Source of the DNA: Rhynchopus sp. YZ270_cl-10
Lineage: Eukaryota; Euglenozoa; Diplonemea; Diplonemida; Diplonemidae
Assembly: GCA_964035575.1 (NCBI GenBank)
Contig: OZ037895.1
Span: 868,001 to 932,000 of the forward strand
DNA: 64,000 nucleotides
Direction: 5' to 3'
Part shown: piece after piece, positions 12,252-22,420 of the stretch
Position numbering within the stretch: position 1 is the stretch's first letter
Layout of the letters: every line of letters starts with the position of its first letter
Translations under genes and position numbers: made by a program
Notes under the pieces: model-generated
What the model was told of the DNA's origin: nothing
Seen by the model: the letters and a program-made list of their open reading frames with translations, nothing else
Database searches by the model: none

Positions 12252-12401
12252 AGTAGAGCCCGTTAGGGGGTGGGTGGGTGGTGGGTGGTGAAGGACTATT
12301 CCCTGTGCCCGTTGTGGTGCTTCTAGACATTGTTTTGTTTTTGTTTGATTTTTGTTGGTTTTTAGAGTTTGTCACCACCACGCCCCGCAGGACTGTGTGT
12401 G

Positions 12402-15400
12402 ATGGCACACCCACACAATGGCATGCAGGTGTCTGGGGGTGGCTCCCTCACGGCGGCCCCCTTAGGCGTGACGGCAGCGTCGTTGCTCAGGCCTGCTACA
12501 GCCCCGCAGGTGCAGGTGGGGGCAGGCCCACCTCCACTGCAGTACACATCGAGCTCCGCACGGCCGGTGCAGGCGCAGACGCCTCCGTCGATTCCGGTGT
12601 TGCGGAGGAGGACGTTCAAGGCGTTGGAGACGACGGCAGGTGGGCAGGGTGTGTCCTCGTCTGCCTCGTCTGGTGGTGGTGGTGGTGGTGGGGGTGTGGG
12701 TGTGGGGGGTGGTGGGGTGGCCCAAACCAGTGCCCTCAAGTTTGTGAAGCCCGACGCAGTGTCAGCAGTGCCTGGGGTCGTGCGGCCTGTGCAGCGGAGC
12801 CCACAAAAGGTCGTCCCCGTGCCCTTTGTGGGGAGGCAGTCCGTGGGGCAGTCAGTGGGGCAAGGTGTGGCGGTGAAGGTGGTGGAGAGGGGTGATGTGC
12901 AGCAGGGTGTGCAAGGAAGTGTGCCGCAAGCCCAAAGTGTGCCTGTGAGGAGCCCGCAAAAGAAGGTGCCTGTGCCGTTCGTGCAGCAGGTTGTGCAGAA
13001 GCAAGTCGCACCTGAAGTGCAGCAGCCGAGCCTGGGTGTAGCCAGCGTGTGTGTGCAGCCCGATCAAAGGGGGCACGACAAAAAGGTGGTTGTGCCGTTT
13101 GTGAACCCCACAGAGCAGAAACAGGCGTGGCAGCCTCAGCAAAGCTCGCGGAATGTGCCTGTGTCATTTGTCCAGCAGCACCCTCCCGTGCAGCAGTCGC
13201 TTCCTCAACAGCAGAACGTCCCTCGCAAGGTCGTGCCTGTCCCGTTCGTGCAGCTGCAAAAGCAGCCACAGCAATCAACTAACCCCCAAACGAACGTACC
13301 CACAGCATTGGGGTTGCAGGCACCTCAACAGGCACAACATCAAAAGGAGAGCCTCCCGCAAGGCAACACCCCCGTGCCCTTCCTTGCAGGTGGACAGGCG
13401 AGCCGTCCTCTGAACCAAGTTCAAAATCAGGCACATCAGCACCAACACCAGCATCAACAGCAACCCGTACACCAGCAGCAACATGAACAACAACATGTGC
13501 CCCAGCATCAGCACCAACAGCAACACCAACACCAACACCACCAACATCAGCACCAGCATCAACATCAGCACCAACAACAACTTGTACACCAACACCAGCA
13601 CCAGCACCAACACCAACAGCAACACCAACATGTGCACCAGCACCAACACCAACATCAGCACCAACATGTGCACCAGCATCAACATCACCAACATCATCAA
13701 CATCACCAGCATCACCAGCATCACCAGCATCACCAGCATCACCAGCATCACCAGCATCACCAGCATCACCAGCATCACCAACATCATCAACATCACCAGC
13801 ATCACCAGCAGCACCAGCATCACCAGCAGCACCAACCCCAGCCCAACCACTCCCTCTACAACACTGGCTTCGTTGCACCCAGCATCATGCCTCCCGGCTC
13901 TAGCGGGGGACTGGAGGAGGCCTACAATGCTGCGAACGGTCTGGCCCCACCCACACCGTCCTCTGGCATTACCGAGCCTTGGCGGGGACAGCAGGACAAT
14001 GCCAATGCCGCAGGCATCATGTGCAAATGCGGCACACTTCTCCAGGTGCGGACGTGTTTCAAGTCAGACAAGGGCAACAAGGACCGGCAGTTTTATTCGT
14101 GCGCTCCATGCAACTTCTTCTTGTGGGCGGACAAGGCGCAGCAGCAGCGATACCAAAAGCCGCAGTACTCGTCCACGACACTGGCTGCGCACCGCACTGG
14201 CGTCACGCGTTCGACGGAAGCCTCCAAAGGGAAGCAGCCCATCGACGTCCAGCTCGTAGGGTTCGGCGACCCTGCTGGTCCCTCGGGTATGCACACCACA
14301 CATGATCACACCACACACCACCACTACACTAGGCGTCCCTCCACCGGCCCTGCAGATCACCTTCCCCCAGGAGGACTCCCTGGGCGAGGTCATCCGCGCC
14401 CTCGATGACGCGCAGGGTGTCACTGCGCTGTACGTGAACCAAGAGCAGGGTGTGCGGCTGTACCGTGACAGCGACTACTCTACGTTGACCACGGTCTTTA
14501 AGCGCTTTCCTTATGTGGATGTGGTGTGGCCGCCGACCACTGTGTTCAACCTAGTTGCTAAGGAGATGTGCATGTCGCGTCCGACGGTTGAGTGGGAGAC
14601 ATGCAGTATCCCCAAGGCACTGCAGGCCAAGCTGATGCCTTTCCAACGCGACGGTATTGAGTACGCAGTGTCACGTGGCGGACGCTGCCTCATAGGAGAC
14701 GAGATGGGGCTTGGGAAGACGATTCAGGCAATCTCGCTGCTGTCGTTCTACCATTCAGAGTGGCCTGCGCTGATCATCGTGCCTGCCTCGTTGAAGTTCG
14801 ACTGGAAGGAGTCGATTCTGCAGGAGCTGCGGTTTCTTAGCCCAGCGACGGTGCAGATCGTTGACTCAGGGAAGGACGCACTGACAGGAGGCATTGTGAT
14901 CGTGTCGTACGACACGGCACGCAACTTTGACGTGGACATGCTGTGCAGACGCTTCAAAGTGGTCGTGCTCGACGAATCCCACAGCATCAAGAACGAGAAG
15001 AGCCAACGCTACCAAAAACTTCGCAAAGTACTCGAACAGTCTGCCCGCCTCTTCCTCTTGACAGGCACACCCACAGTCAACCGCCCCATCGAGCTCTATA
15101 CACAACTGTGCTGCATCACTGCAGGGAGAAAGGGCGACATCTTCTCGAAACGGTATGAGTTCAGTGGACGCTACTGCGACAAGAAGCTGACGGCGTTTGG
15201 CTCAATGGACTACACCGGACACTCAAACCTCCAAGAGCTTCAGTATCTCCTGCGTCTCGTCTGCATGATCCGCCGTCAGAAACACAAGGTGCTTCCCGAA
15301 CTTCCCGACAAAAAACGCGTTGAGATCCACGTCAACATCACGCAGGCGGAGCAGAAGGAGATGGAGAATGCTGTGTTCAAGTTGAAGGACCGGTTCCGGT

Positions 15401-16894
15401 CGTTGGATGAGGTAGCACTTGACGAAGACATCATGGCAACCACCGCGGCCAGCGGGAAGTCAAAGCTGAACAAGACGCAGATCATCCATCTCTACAACGC
15501 CACCGCTAAGGCAAAGCGCACACCTGTTTGCGAATACGTCGCACAACACTGCGCCAATGGCGAGAAGATTCTCCTGTTCGCATACCACCTGGACATGCTG
15601 AACGCCTTGGAGACCTGCGTCCAAGGACTATGCGACGAACACAACGAAGACGCAGACGCCGTACGCAAGGACGGCATGTGGGACCACATCCGCATCGACG
15701 GCCAGGTCAGCAACTCCGAGGTGCGCAAGAAGCGTGCCGACTACTTCCAAAACACCCCCTCCTGCAAATACGCCATTCTCTCCATCGCCGCCTGCGGTGC
15801 CGGCCTCACCCTGCACAGAAGCTGCAACGTCATCTTCGCGGAGCTCTGCTGGACACCAGGCGACCTCATCCAAGCCGAAGACCGTGTACACAGAATCGGC
15901 CAGAAGGAGGTCTGCACCATCCGCTACATCCTTGCCAGAGGAACCTGCGACGACCACTTATGGCCGCTCCTTAAGAAGAAGATGTCTGTAGTAGGTGCGA
16001 CCCTCAATATGCAAGGATTGGAGGACCAAATCACAGAATGGTCTGGAAAAAAACAGGAATTTCAACGCCAGGGAATCGCACCACCGCTTCTCAAGGCGGT
16101 TAAGGGGAAGCCGAAGCCGAAGGGAGGGTCTGCTCTGGTGCAGACAAAACTCAACTTTGGCGCCGCTCCGAAGAGTGCATCTGCTCCAGTTGCTGCTCCA
16201 GCGGCAGCACCACCACCAGCATCCGCAGCAACCCCTATTGCTCCAAAACGCCCCGTCCCATTCCTCTCTACAGTTACAGAAGTGAAACCGAAAGAGACAG
16301 AACCCATTCCCTCCAACAAGCGTGCCCTTGAAGACCCCCTCATCCCAGAGCCAAAGCGTCTTGCGCAAGAGGCAGCAGACGGCTCACCTCGTCCAGCCCA
16401 AGCTCCGTCCACACCGGAAGAGCAGACTGCCACTGCAGATGTGGTGGCGGTCGAGCCTGCAGCGGATGAGATTGACGAGGTCATGGAGGTGGACCCGCCT
16501 GGGTACAACCCGTATATGGTATGTAGGAGAGGGGTTTGGGGGAGGGTGGGGGGAGCAGAATGCATGTTGTGGTGAAGGGCGTAGCTTTTTGGGGTTTTGT
16601 GCAAAAAGTTGGCACTTTTTCTAAAATGCATCTTAGTTTTACCAATTGTTTCGGTAATATGTGAAGCACAAAAGTACATCTGGGCATTGTACGGTCAACA
16701 TTTTTTAGTGTCGATGAACGGTGAGGCATTTGCACTTTCAACTTCTCTTTTTTATCTTTGCGGTAACAACAAACACGCAAACACTACAGGGCATGCTTGA
16801 AGTGGTGTCTGACGATAAGGCTGCGGCAGCTAAGAAGCGTCTCTCTACAGACGGTGCCTCACGGTTGAAGGGCCTCTTATTCAAAAAAAAGTGA
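12402..16894 (+). CDS. SNF2-family annealing-helicase-like ATPase (SMARCAL1/ZRANB3 type) with GRF zinc finger
   Basis: Three exons, 12402-14286, 14333-16518 and 16790-16894, join in frame to 1391 residues. The start is the first ATG after the possible acceptors at 12365 and 12390, and only 150 bp separate it from the previous stop. The N-terminal 340 residues hold six copies of a (K/R/N)xVPVPFV-like motif. Residues 345-484 are His/Gln repeats. Residues about 540-577 match a zf-GRF finger (CKCG, GNKDRQFYSC, CNFFLWAD). The ATPase core has GDEMGLGKT (about 750), DESH (about 840), LLTGTP, and ending motifs AGLTL and QAEDRVHRIGQ (about 1147). DESH and overall order suit SMARCAL1/ZRANB3, which remodel stalled replication forks in the nucleus. 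The C-tail has a degenerate PCNA-box-like QTKLNF and a seventh PVPF motif. The 46-nt intron 1 restores frame exactly. Confidence 0.9.
13420..13855 (+). repeat. In-frame His/Gln minisatellite (CAT-CAC-CAG type)
   Basis: Within exon 1 of the SNF2 gene, codons CAC, CAT, CAA and CAG alternate for about 140 codons. From about 13680 a 9-bp unit CATCACCAG is repeated nearly perfectly about a dozen times, encoding His-His-Gln. The reverse strand is also open, which is a shadow of the repeat. The regular 9-bp unit points to recent expansion by slippage. Confidence 0.9.
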
Positions 16895-17117
16895 ATTTCT
16901 GGCTACCATATTTTTTTCCCAAAGTGAAGCCAATGATCATCCTCACTGACCGCGTACATAACGGTAAACCGCAGTGTGCACCGTATTATGGATATTTTAT
17001 ATTTTTCTTTTTTGGTGTCAATGAAATGCTCTCCGGGGGGTTCGATAACCTGCGGAGAACCAGTGCCTGTGTCCACCAGTGTCTGGTGAGGTGTTTTTGC
17101 GCTTTCAACTTCTCTTC

Positions 17118-17175
17118 ATTTTTTTTTTGTGGGTCAGTCGGAGGTGCCTGCATCAATAACTTCACTTTTTTTTTT
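17118..17175 (+). repeat. Family I interspersed repeat, copy
   Basis: The unit contains GTGGGTCAGTCGGAGGTGCC and then TGCATCAATAACTTCACTTTT. Fuller copies, which add a 5' block CTTTCATCCnGGCTGGCAT, are at 25366-25436, 32478-32540 and 52616-52685. A diverged copy is at about 22018-22070. All are intergenic. Confidence 0.6.
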
Positions 17176-17564
17176 TGGTGCGTTTTTTTTTATATGAGCA
17201 TACTGGCGGTACTTTCTCCGCTAAGATGGGGGATGGGGCTCATTTCCTTGTCCAAGGACTGTGCTCCTCAGCACAGAGAAAGTGTGCCCTTAGTTTTTTG
17301 TTCTTTATTTTTTTTTCATTCTCAGCGTGGAGGGGATAGGAGAGGGGAGTGACAACAAAAAACAACTCCAGAACAGAAATACCCTTCCCATTTCTGTTTT
17401 TCGGAGGGATTTTTTTTTGCCTTCATTTCTCTCATTCGTGCCTTTATTGAAAAAAAAAACCTTCTTTTTGTGTGATGGATCTCCCCTTTCTCCCACTCCA
17501 AAGGTGAAAGAGATACCACAATTTGGGTCTCCCCCCACACAACCAACCCCACAAACCAATTTTT

Positions 17565-18116
17565 TTTTCTCAACTGAGGAAAAGTAGCTCTGAGCAAACC
17601 CCGTGGAAGAAGTGTGAGGATAAATTCACTTTTCCTCACACATAGCCACTTTTCCTCACGCAATTTGGAAAAGTAGCAATAATTTTTGGCTGGGGTTTGT
17701 GTAGAAAAAAGCCTATGTGTGAGGCTTTTTTTGGTGTGAGGAAAAGTAGAGGGGGGGGTCGAAAAAAAAATTGGGTGGGAGAGTGGGTCATTTTGATATA
17801 TCTGCTTCACATTTTGTCACCGTGACCAACATGACCATTTTTTGGTCCATTTTTCGGCCAAAAATTTGGTACCACAGGGCTATACCATATTCTGGGATTA
17901 TCAATCTTTTGAAAATACGGCCTGGTATTCGGGCCAAAATGTCCCATGGGGCCCATAGTAGCCTTACTGGGTGTCGAGCAGAGCCAATCTTAATAGTGAA
18001 ATTCGATTTTCTGTGAAAAATATTCCCACCAAAAAATCGTCTTTTTTTTCTGCATATTCACCCCACACTTCTTCCACGGGGTTTGCTTAGAGCTACTTTT
18101 CCTTCAGTTGAGAAAA
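17565..18116. mobile_element. 552-bp element with about 50-bp terminal inverted repeats
   Basis: The left end TTTTCTCAACTGAGGAAAAG extends about 50 bp to GGAAGAAGTG. The right end is its reverse complement with two differences. The interior repeats CTTTTCCTCAC and GAGGAAAAGT several times and has no coding sequence. I could not see a target duplication because the left flank is a T run. It is probably a non-autonomous DNA element of undetermined superfamily. Confidence 0.7.
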
Positions 18117-18131
18117 CTATTATATTCTGGT

Positions 18132-18299
18132 GAAATATTCACTTTCCCTCCACTCGTGCCCTTTCAGAAACTCGTGGCTGACTTTATCCCACTCGCTTCG
18201 CTCGTGAGATAAAGTCTATTACCCCACTCGCTTCGCTCGTGGGGTAAAATGCCACTCGTTTCTGAAAGGTACACTCGTGTGAGGAAAAGTGAATATTTC
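18132..18299. mobile_element. 168-bp near-perfect hairpin (foldback) element
   Basis: GAAATATTCACTTTCCCTCC at the left pairs with the reverse complement at the right. The complementarity runs inward through CTTTCAGAAACTCGTGGC. Two copies of CACTCGCTTCGCTCGTG sit near the centre and are themselves palindromic. It starts 15 bp beyond the 17565-18116 element and shares its GAGGAAAAGTG word, so the two may be related or nested. Confidence 0.7.
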
Positions 18300-18716
18300 C
18301 TCAGACGAATAAATAGCTATTTCTTCCAAAATTCCGAACCCCGGTTGGAAATGACATCCCAAGACACCCCTTCGTGCAATACCACACAGTTGATCCTGGT
18401 AAACAACCGATCAAAAAGTGACGGTTCACACAACCTCTGTGACAAAGGGGTGGCTGTAGCAGTACAACACATCAGAGGTGCACGGCGAACACACTGCCTG
18501 CATGTTGCACAGCGGGTCGTCTTACGATTTTTAACAACTACCCACACCCACACCACCTTCAGGCTTACTCACCAAACACAAAGCCACACACACACACACA
18601 ACACACACTCTTTCCCTTTCCTCTTTTTCGTGTCTTTCTTTTACCCTTACTCCCTCCCTCCCCCTTCCTCCCCCTCCTTCTCCCCCCACCTTTCATAATT
18701 CCGCAAGCATTCCTCA

Positions 18717-19691
18717 ATGGGAGACAACCAACTCAGCCCTCGGAGTAGAAAACCGGGCGGCTTCAAAAACTTCCTTGCCTCTGATAAGGGCGTAGAGCGG
18801 AACCGGAAGAAGGAGATTGCGAACATAAAAACGAGTCTGGAGAGGGGAAGCTATTTGAAGGAGGCTAATACCGAGGTGGAAGGGGGGAATGTGGAGGCAA
18901 AGTGCATCGGAGCGCATGCTGTTACGGCAAGCATGCAGGGGTGGCGGGTATCTAACGAAGATTCCTCTGTGATACGACAAATACAAACGGCAAATGGTCC
19001 AGCTCTCTTCATTGGAACCTACGACGGGCATGGAGGCAGCGAAGTGGCTCGATACCTAGAGGAGCATCTCCACAACGCTGTTGAAGCATTGCCAAGCCTT
19101 TCCTCAGACAACCTAAAGCAGGCCTTCGCAGACACCGATGCAAAGCTACGCATCGCTGCAGAAGACCGTACTACCACCACCGGGTCTACCTGCAGTGTGG
19201 TCATTATCGACGCCACCCACATCTACTGTGCGAATACCGGGGACTGCCGAGCTGTGCTATGCAGGGCCTCCAAAGCCATCCCCCTCTCCACCGACCACTC
19301 CCCAGAAATGGAGGAAGAGACCCTCCGGATTGAAAAAAGCGGGTCGAGTTTGATAAATGGACGGATTGAGGGGATGCTCAATGTGAGTCGGGCATTCGGC
19401 GATTTTGAGTTCAAAAAGGCGTCATTATCTGCAGAGGCTCAGGCAATTACCTGTATTTGTGATGTGACTGTTACAGAACGGTCTTCGGAGGATATGTTCA
19501 TTGTGCAAGCGTGTGATGGTATATGGGGTTCGTTGGATTCAGACCAAGCAGTGGCGCAAGTGCTCTCTGGTGGAACCTCAGAGGCAGATCTTCTCCCCAA
19601 CGCAACAGCTCTCTTCAATAAAATCCTCGCAGAGGATTCAGAAGCGCTGAGTGGGACGGATAATATGACGATGAATATCGTTGCCTGGTGA
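18717..19691 (+). CDS. PP2C-type (PPM) protein serine/threonine phosphatase
   Basis: An intronless 324-residue protein. PPM motifs appear in order. GWRVSNEDS is at about 76-84. The metal-binding motif YDGHGG is at about 101. TGSTCSVV and NTGDCRAVL follow at about 158-178, then LNVSRAFGDFEFK near 221. A C-terminal ACDGIWG (about 264) and DNMTMN (about 315) complete the set. These supply the aspartates that bind the Mn/Mg pair, so it is expected to be active against phospho-Ser/Thr. It lacks a signal peptide or membrane segment and is probably cytosolic or nuclear. The usual DGxWD is DGIWG here, one change at a position not directly needed for the first metal-binding Asp. The protein is near the minimal catalytic length, with a basic N-terminal 60 residues. 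Confidence 0.92.
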   Translation: MGDNQLSPRSRKPGGFKNFLASDKGVERNRKKEIANIKTSLERGSYLKEANTEVEGGNVEAKCIGAHAVTASMQGWRVSNEDSSVIRQIQTANGPALFIGTYDGHGGSEVARYLEEHLHNAVEALPSLSSDNLKQAFADTDAKLRIAAEDRTTTTGSTCSVVIIDATHIYCANTGDCRAVLCRASKAIPLSTDHSPEMEEETLRIEKSGSSLINGRIEGMLNVSRAFGDFEFKKASLSAEAQAITCICDVTVTERSSEDMFIVQACDGIWGSLDSDQAVAQVLSGGTSEADLLPNATALFNKILAEDSEALSGTDNMTMNIVAW

Positions 19692-22420
19692 GAGGGGGAA
19701 GGGGGAGAGAGTGGTGAGGGTGGTTTTAAAGGGGGGGTTTTAAAATATTTTCTGGGTTTTTCTTTCGAAAAAAAAAAATATGGGGGAAAGGGCGGGGAAG
19801 AAGGGAGTCGACGCTTTAAAAGGGACGTTGCGTTTGTAAACAAAAAGGCATTAAATTGGAGGATATGGGTATTTTTTTTTTGTCCAGGCAAGAAAGGGTG
19901 CATGCGTTGACCCTCTCAAATACTTTCAATTCTGTGAACTGAAAGTATATGAATCTAATGTACAGGTGCTAGCCTTTTCGGGGTGGGCGGGGAGGGTGAG
20001 AAATGTGTGAAAGTCAGGGAACAATATCGCCGTCCTTTTTTTAGATGTGTGTTGCATTGGAGGCATTCATCTTACAAATTATCTTTCCTCCCCCCAAAAA
20101 AAAACAAAACCCAGACGGCACACATCTCATCTCGTGTGAGGATTTGAGTCCTTGTTGGTGGCCTGACTTTTGGGCTCCGCACCACTTCAAACAAGGTTAA
20201 CCCACGGAGTAAAATTTTTCTTTTTTTGTTTACGTACGGGGAATCGGAGAAACACAAGGAGGGAGGGAGGAGGGAGGGAGAGCATACTACACGCGAAGCA
20301 CGAACTGAATTCCCCCTTAACCCCACGCAAAAAAAAAAACAGACAGTGGAGATTGCTACAACTGTGGCAACACAACCGAGGCAACTACACTACTCCAACA
20401 ATTTATCAAAAAAAAAGAAACTTTCATTTAAAAACCCCCTTTTTTCTAGTACATACGTCCGCCGATGAACGGTGAGGTGTTTGCACGGCATCTCTCTTTT
20501 TTAAAAGTGGCTACGCACAGAGAGGATGAATCATGTTTACGTTTTTCATCTAACACTGTTAAGGATGTTGTGCGACAGACATCTTTTTTTTTTTCCGACT
20601 ACTCTTTTTGCTTTCTGTATTAACAACCCCTTTTTACCTATATGAATTATAGGGCACAGCAGACCAGCAACTGTTCTTTGTAAAAGATGTGTGGTCTGCT
20701 TCAGGTTTTCTTTTTTGCAACTGTGATTTTGTTTTTGTGGGGAGGAACAGAGCAAAAGCGCCCCCTTTCCGTTTTGCAATAGTTGTTCACAAACTTCCCC
20801 CCTGCGGTTTGCAGTTCAGACGATACACTCTCAAAAGAAACAAAGTAAAACAAAACTCCCCGCCCCTACAAAAAAAAAAAACATTTAACCCTTTATGGAC
20901 CACGGCCGTATTTTGCGTTTTGCTATGATTGTCTCTCACATAGGTAAAATGAGATCCGATGCATATTTTTGATCGTACCTGGCCGCAATTGAAAGATTTT
21001 GAGCAGATCTTTCAAATGGAGCAGAAATCGAAATAAAATGAGAAAAATGGAAAATGGAAAATTGAGGAGAGCTGATATTTTTTCCTGAAAATTTTGAAGA
21101 AAAAAATTATTACGGCTGCGCACCTGTTTTTTCGGTATTCGAAAATGGCTTTATTTGAAAGATCGGTTCAAAATCTTTCAAAAGAAAGAAAAATCGATCA
21201 AAAAGTCCTAGTAGATAATGTCTCACTGCATGGAGAGAAGGTACCAACCAGCTAAATATACCGTAATTGTACAGAGGTTGGACAGTACAAAAGTTGGGGC
21301 TTTTGGGGCTTTTGGCCAACTTGGCCTGGTGTTGAACGCCGCATCCCCCGCACATGTAATCTGCTTTTAGCCGCCTGTTTCCCAAGCAAGAAGAAGTTGT
21401 CGACCAACACCCTCCTGCCAGTGTCTCTGTACCTTGACTGTGTTGATACAGCTTCTTTTGTACAATGTCCCCCAAAAGACAAAGGGCAATAAATACACGG
21501 AGAAGAGGCACAGCCAGTTCAGGGTCAGGAACTGCTACGACGAGTGTTACTTTGCCCGGTCGCAGATATTTTCCATTATTTTAGTTTTGTTCTGAAAACC
21601 GTACAAAATGGTTCCCTTCACACCAAAGTTTGAATCCTCTGATGACTCAAGCTCGCCAGAGTAGTTCATTATTCCCAAAATATACCCGAAAAAGTCGAAA
21701 ATTTGGAAATGCCTCGATTTGGTGACAGTGTATGAGAGTGTCAAAATAAATTGAATCTTGCTTCTTTGGAAAGATTTCACATCAAATCTTTCCACTAAAA
21801 AAAAAATCGCTGAAAAAGTCCGAGTAGAAGCCATGTTAAGCATTTTCGTGGATATATATATCCTCTTGGTCCATAAAGGGTTAAAAACACACACACACAC
21901 ACACAAAATGCAATAAAACAGACACAAAAAAAAAAACGAAAAAATAATCAAAAACACTAAAAAGTCGCTCCCCCATCCCCCATCTCCGATGATTTTTTTA
22001 CTTTATCCGCAGAGTACTTATGCTTTCATCCGGATGGCTGGCATTATACGCGCCAATTGGAGGTGTCTGTTATGCAATAGCTACCATTTCTCTCTGATGA
22101 TTGTCCACCACGACATCATGGTGAACAACTCGGTCAGTTAATTCCATTTACTCTGAGACGTATGGCTTAATCCTTGAAACAAGCATATGACTACTGACAC
22201 CTTGGCTGAGGTTCTTCTAGTTTTAGGTTAGAGACGTTAGTCCTCTATGCCACTATGTGAACACATCCTCCGACTCTCGGTTGCACCCAAAGGGACCAAC
22301 TGCCATTTTCAAGCTTCTTTTTTTATTCCCTCACTGACATGCACCACCCCCACCCAGGTCGGTCAGAACTGACTGTACACCAACTACACCATTAGCTCCT
22401 CCCCTCCCTATTAGGAAACC
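19692..22420. other. Spacer holding a piggyBac-like relic
   Basis: The first kilobase carries short repeats: family A-like at about 20041-20085, family C at 20343-20410 and family B at about 20450-20495. The middle kilobase is the TTAA-flanked element 20889-21880. The remainder to the next start is AT-poor with a family I fragment and a pyrimidine-rich end closing in TATTAG, about 6 bp before the VWA gene's ATG. Confidence 0.6.
20889..21880. mobile_element. Decayed piggyBac-like DNA transposon
   Basis: The element is bounded by TTAA (20885-20888 and 21881-21884) and 14-bp terminal repeats CCCTTTATGGACCA. TTAA duplication plus CCC ends is diagnostic of piggyBac. Subterminal words TTGAAAGATTT and AAAAAGTCCnAGTAG are repeated near both ends. 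On the minus strand, frames between 21110 and 21511 contain a fragment VLVDNFFLLGKQAAK followed by a basic stretch. This resembles the DNFFTS region of the DDE transposase (inference). At 992 bp it is far shorter than an autonomous copy (about 2.5 kb) and no frame is long enough to be functional. Confidence 0.78.

Larger units (their letters stand above)
16895..18716. other. Spacer with two inverted-repeat elements
   Basis: No convincing gene. It carries family B and I repeats (about 17030-17175), then the 552-bp inverted-repeat element 17565-18116 and the hairpin element 18132-18299. The last 150 bases before the PP2C start are pyrimidine-rich and end in CCGCAAG, a plausible trans-splice acceptor region (inference). 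Confidence 0.65.

Noticed and set aside
18249-18698. 149-residue frame upstream of PP2C
   Set aside because: It starts in the arm of a foldback element and ends in simple CA/CT sequence; no protein-like composition.
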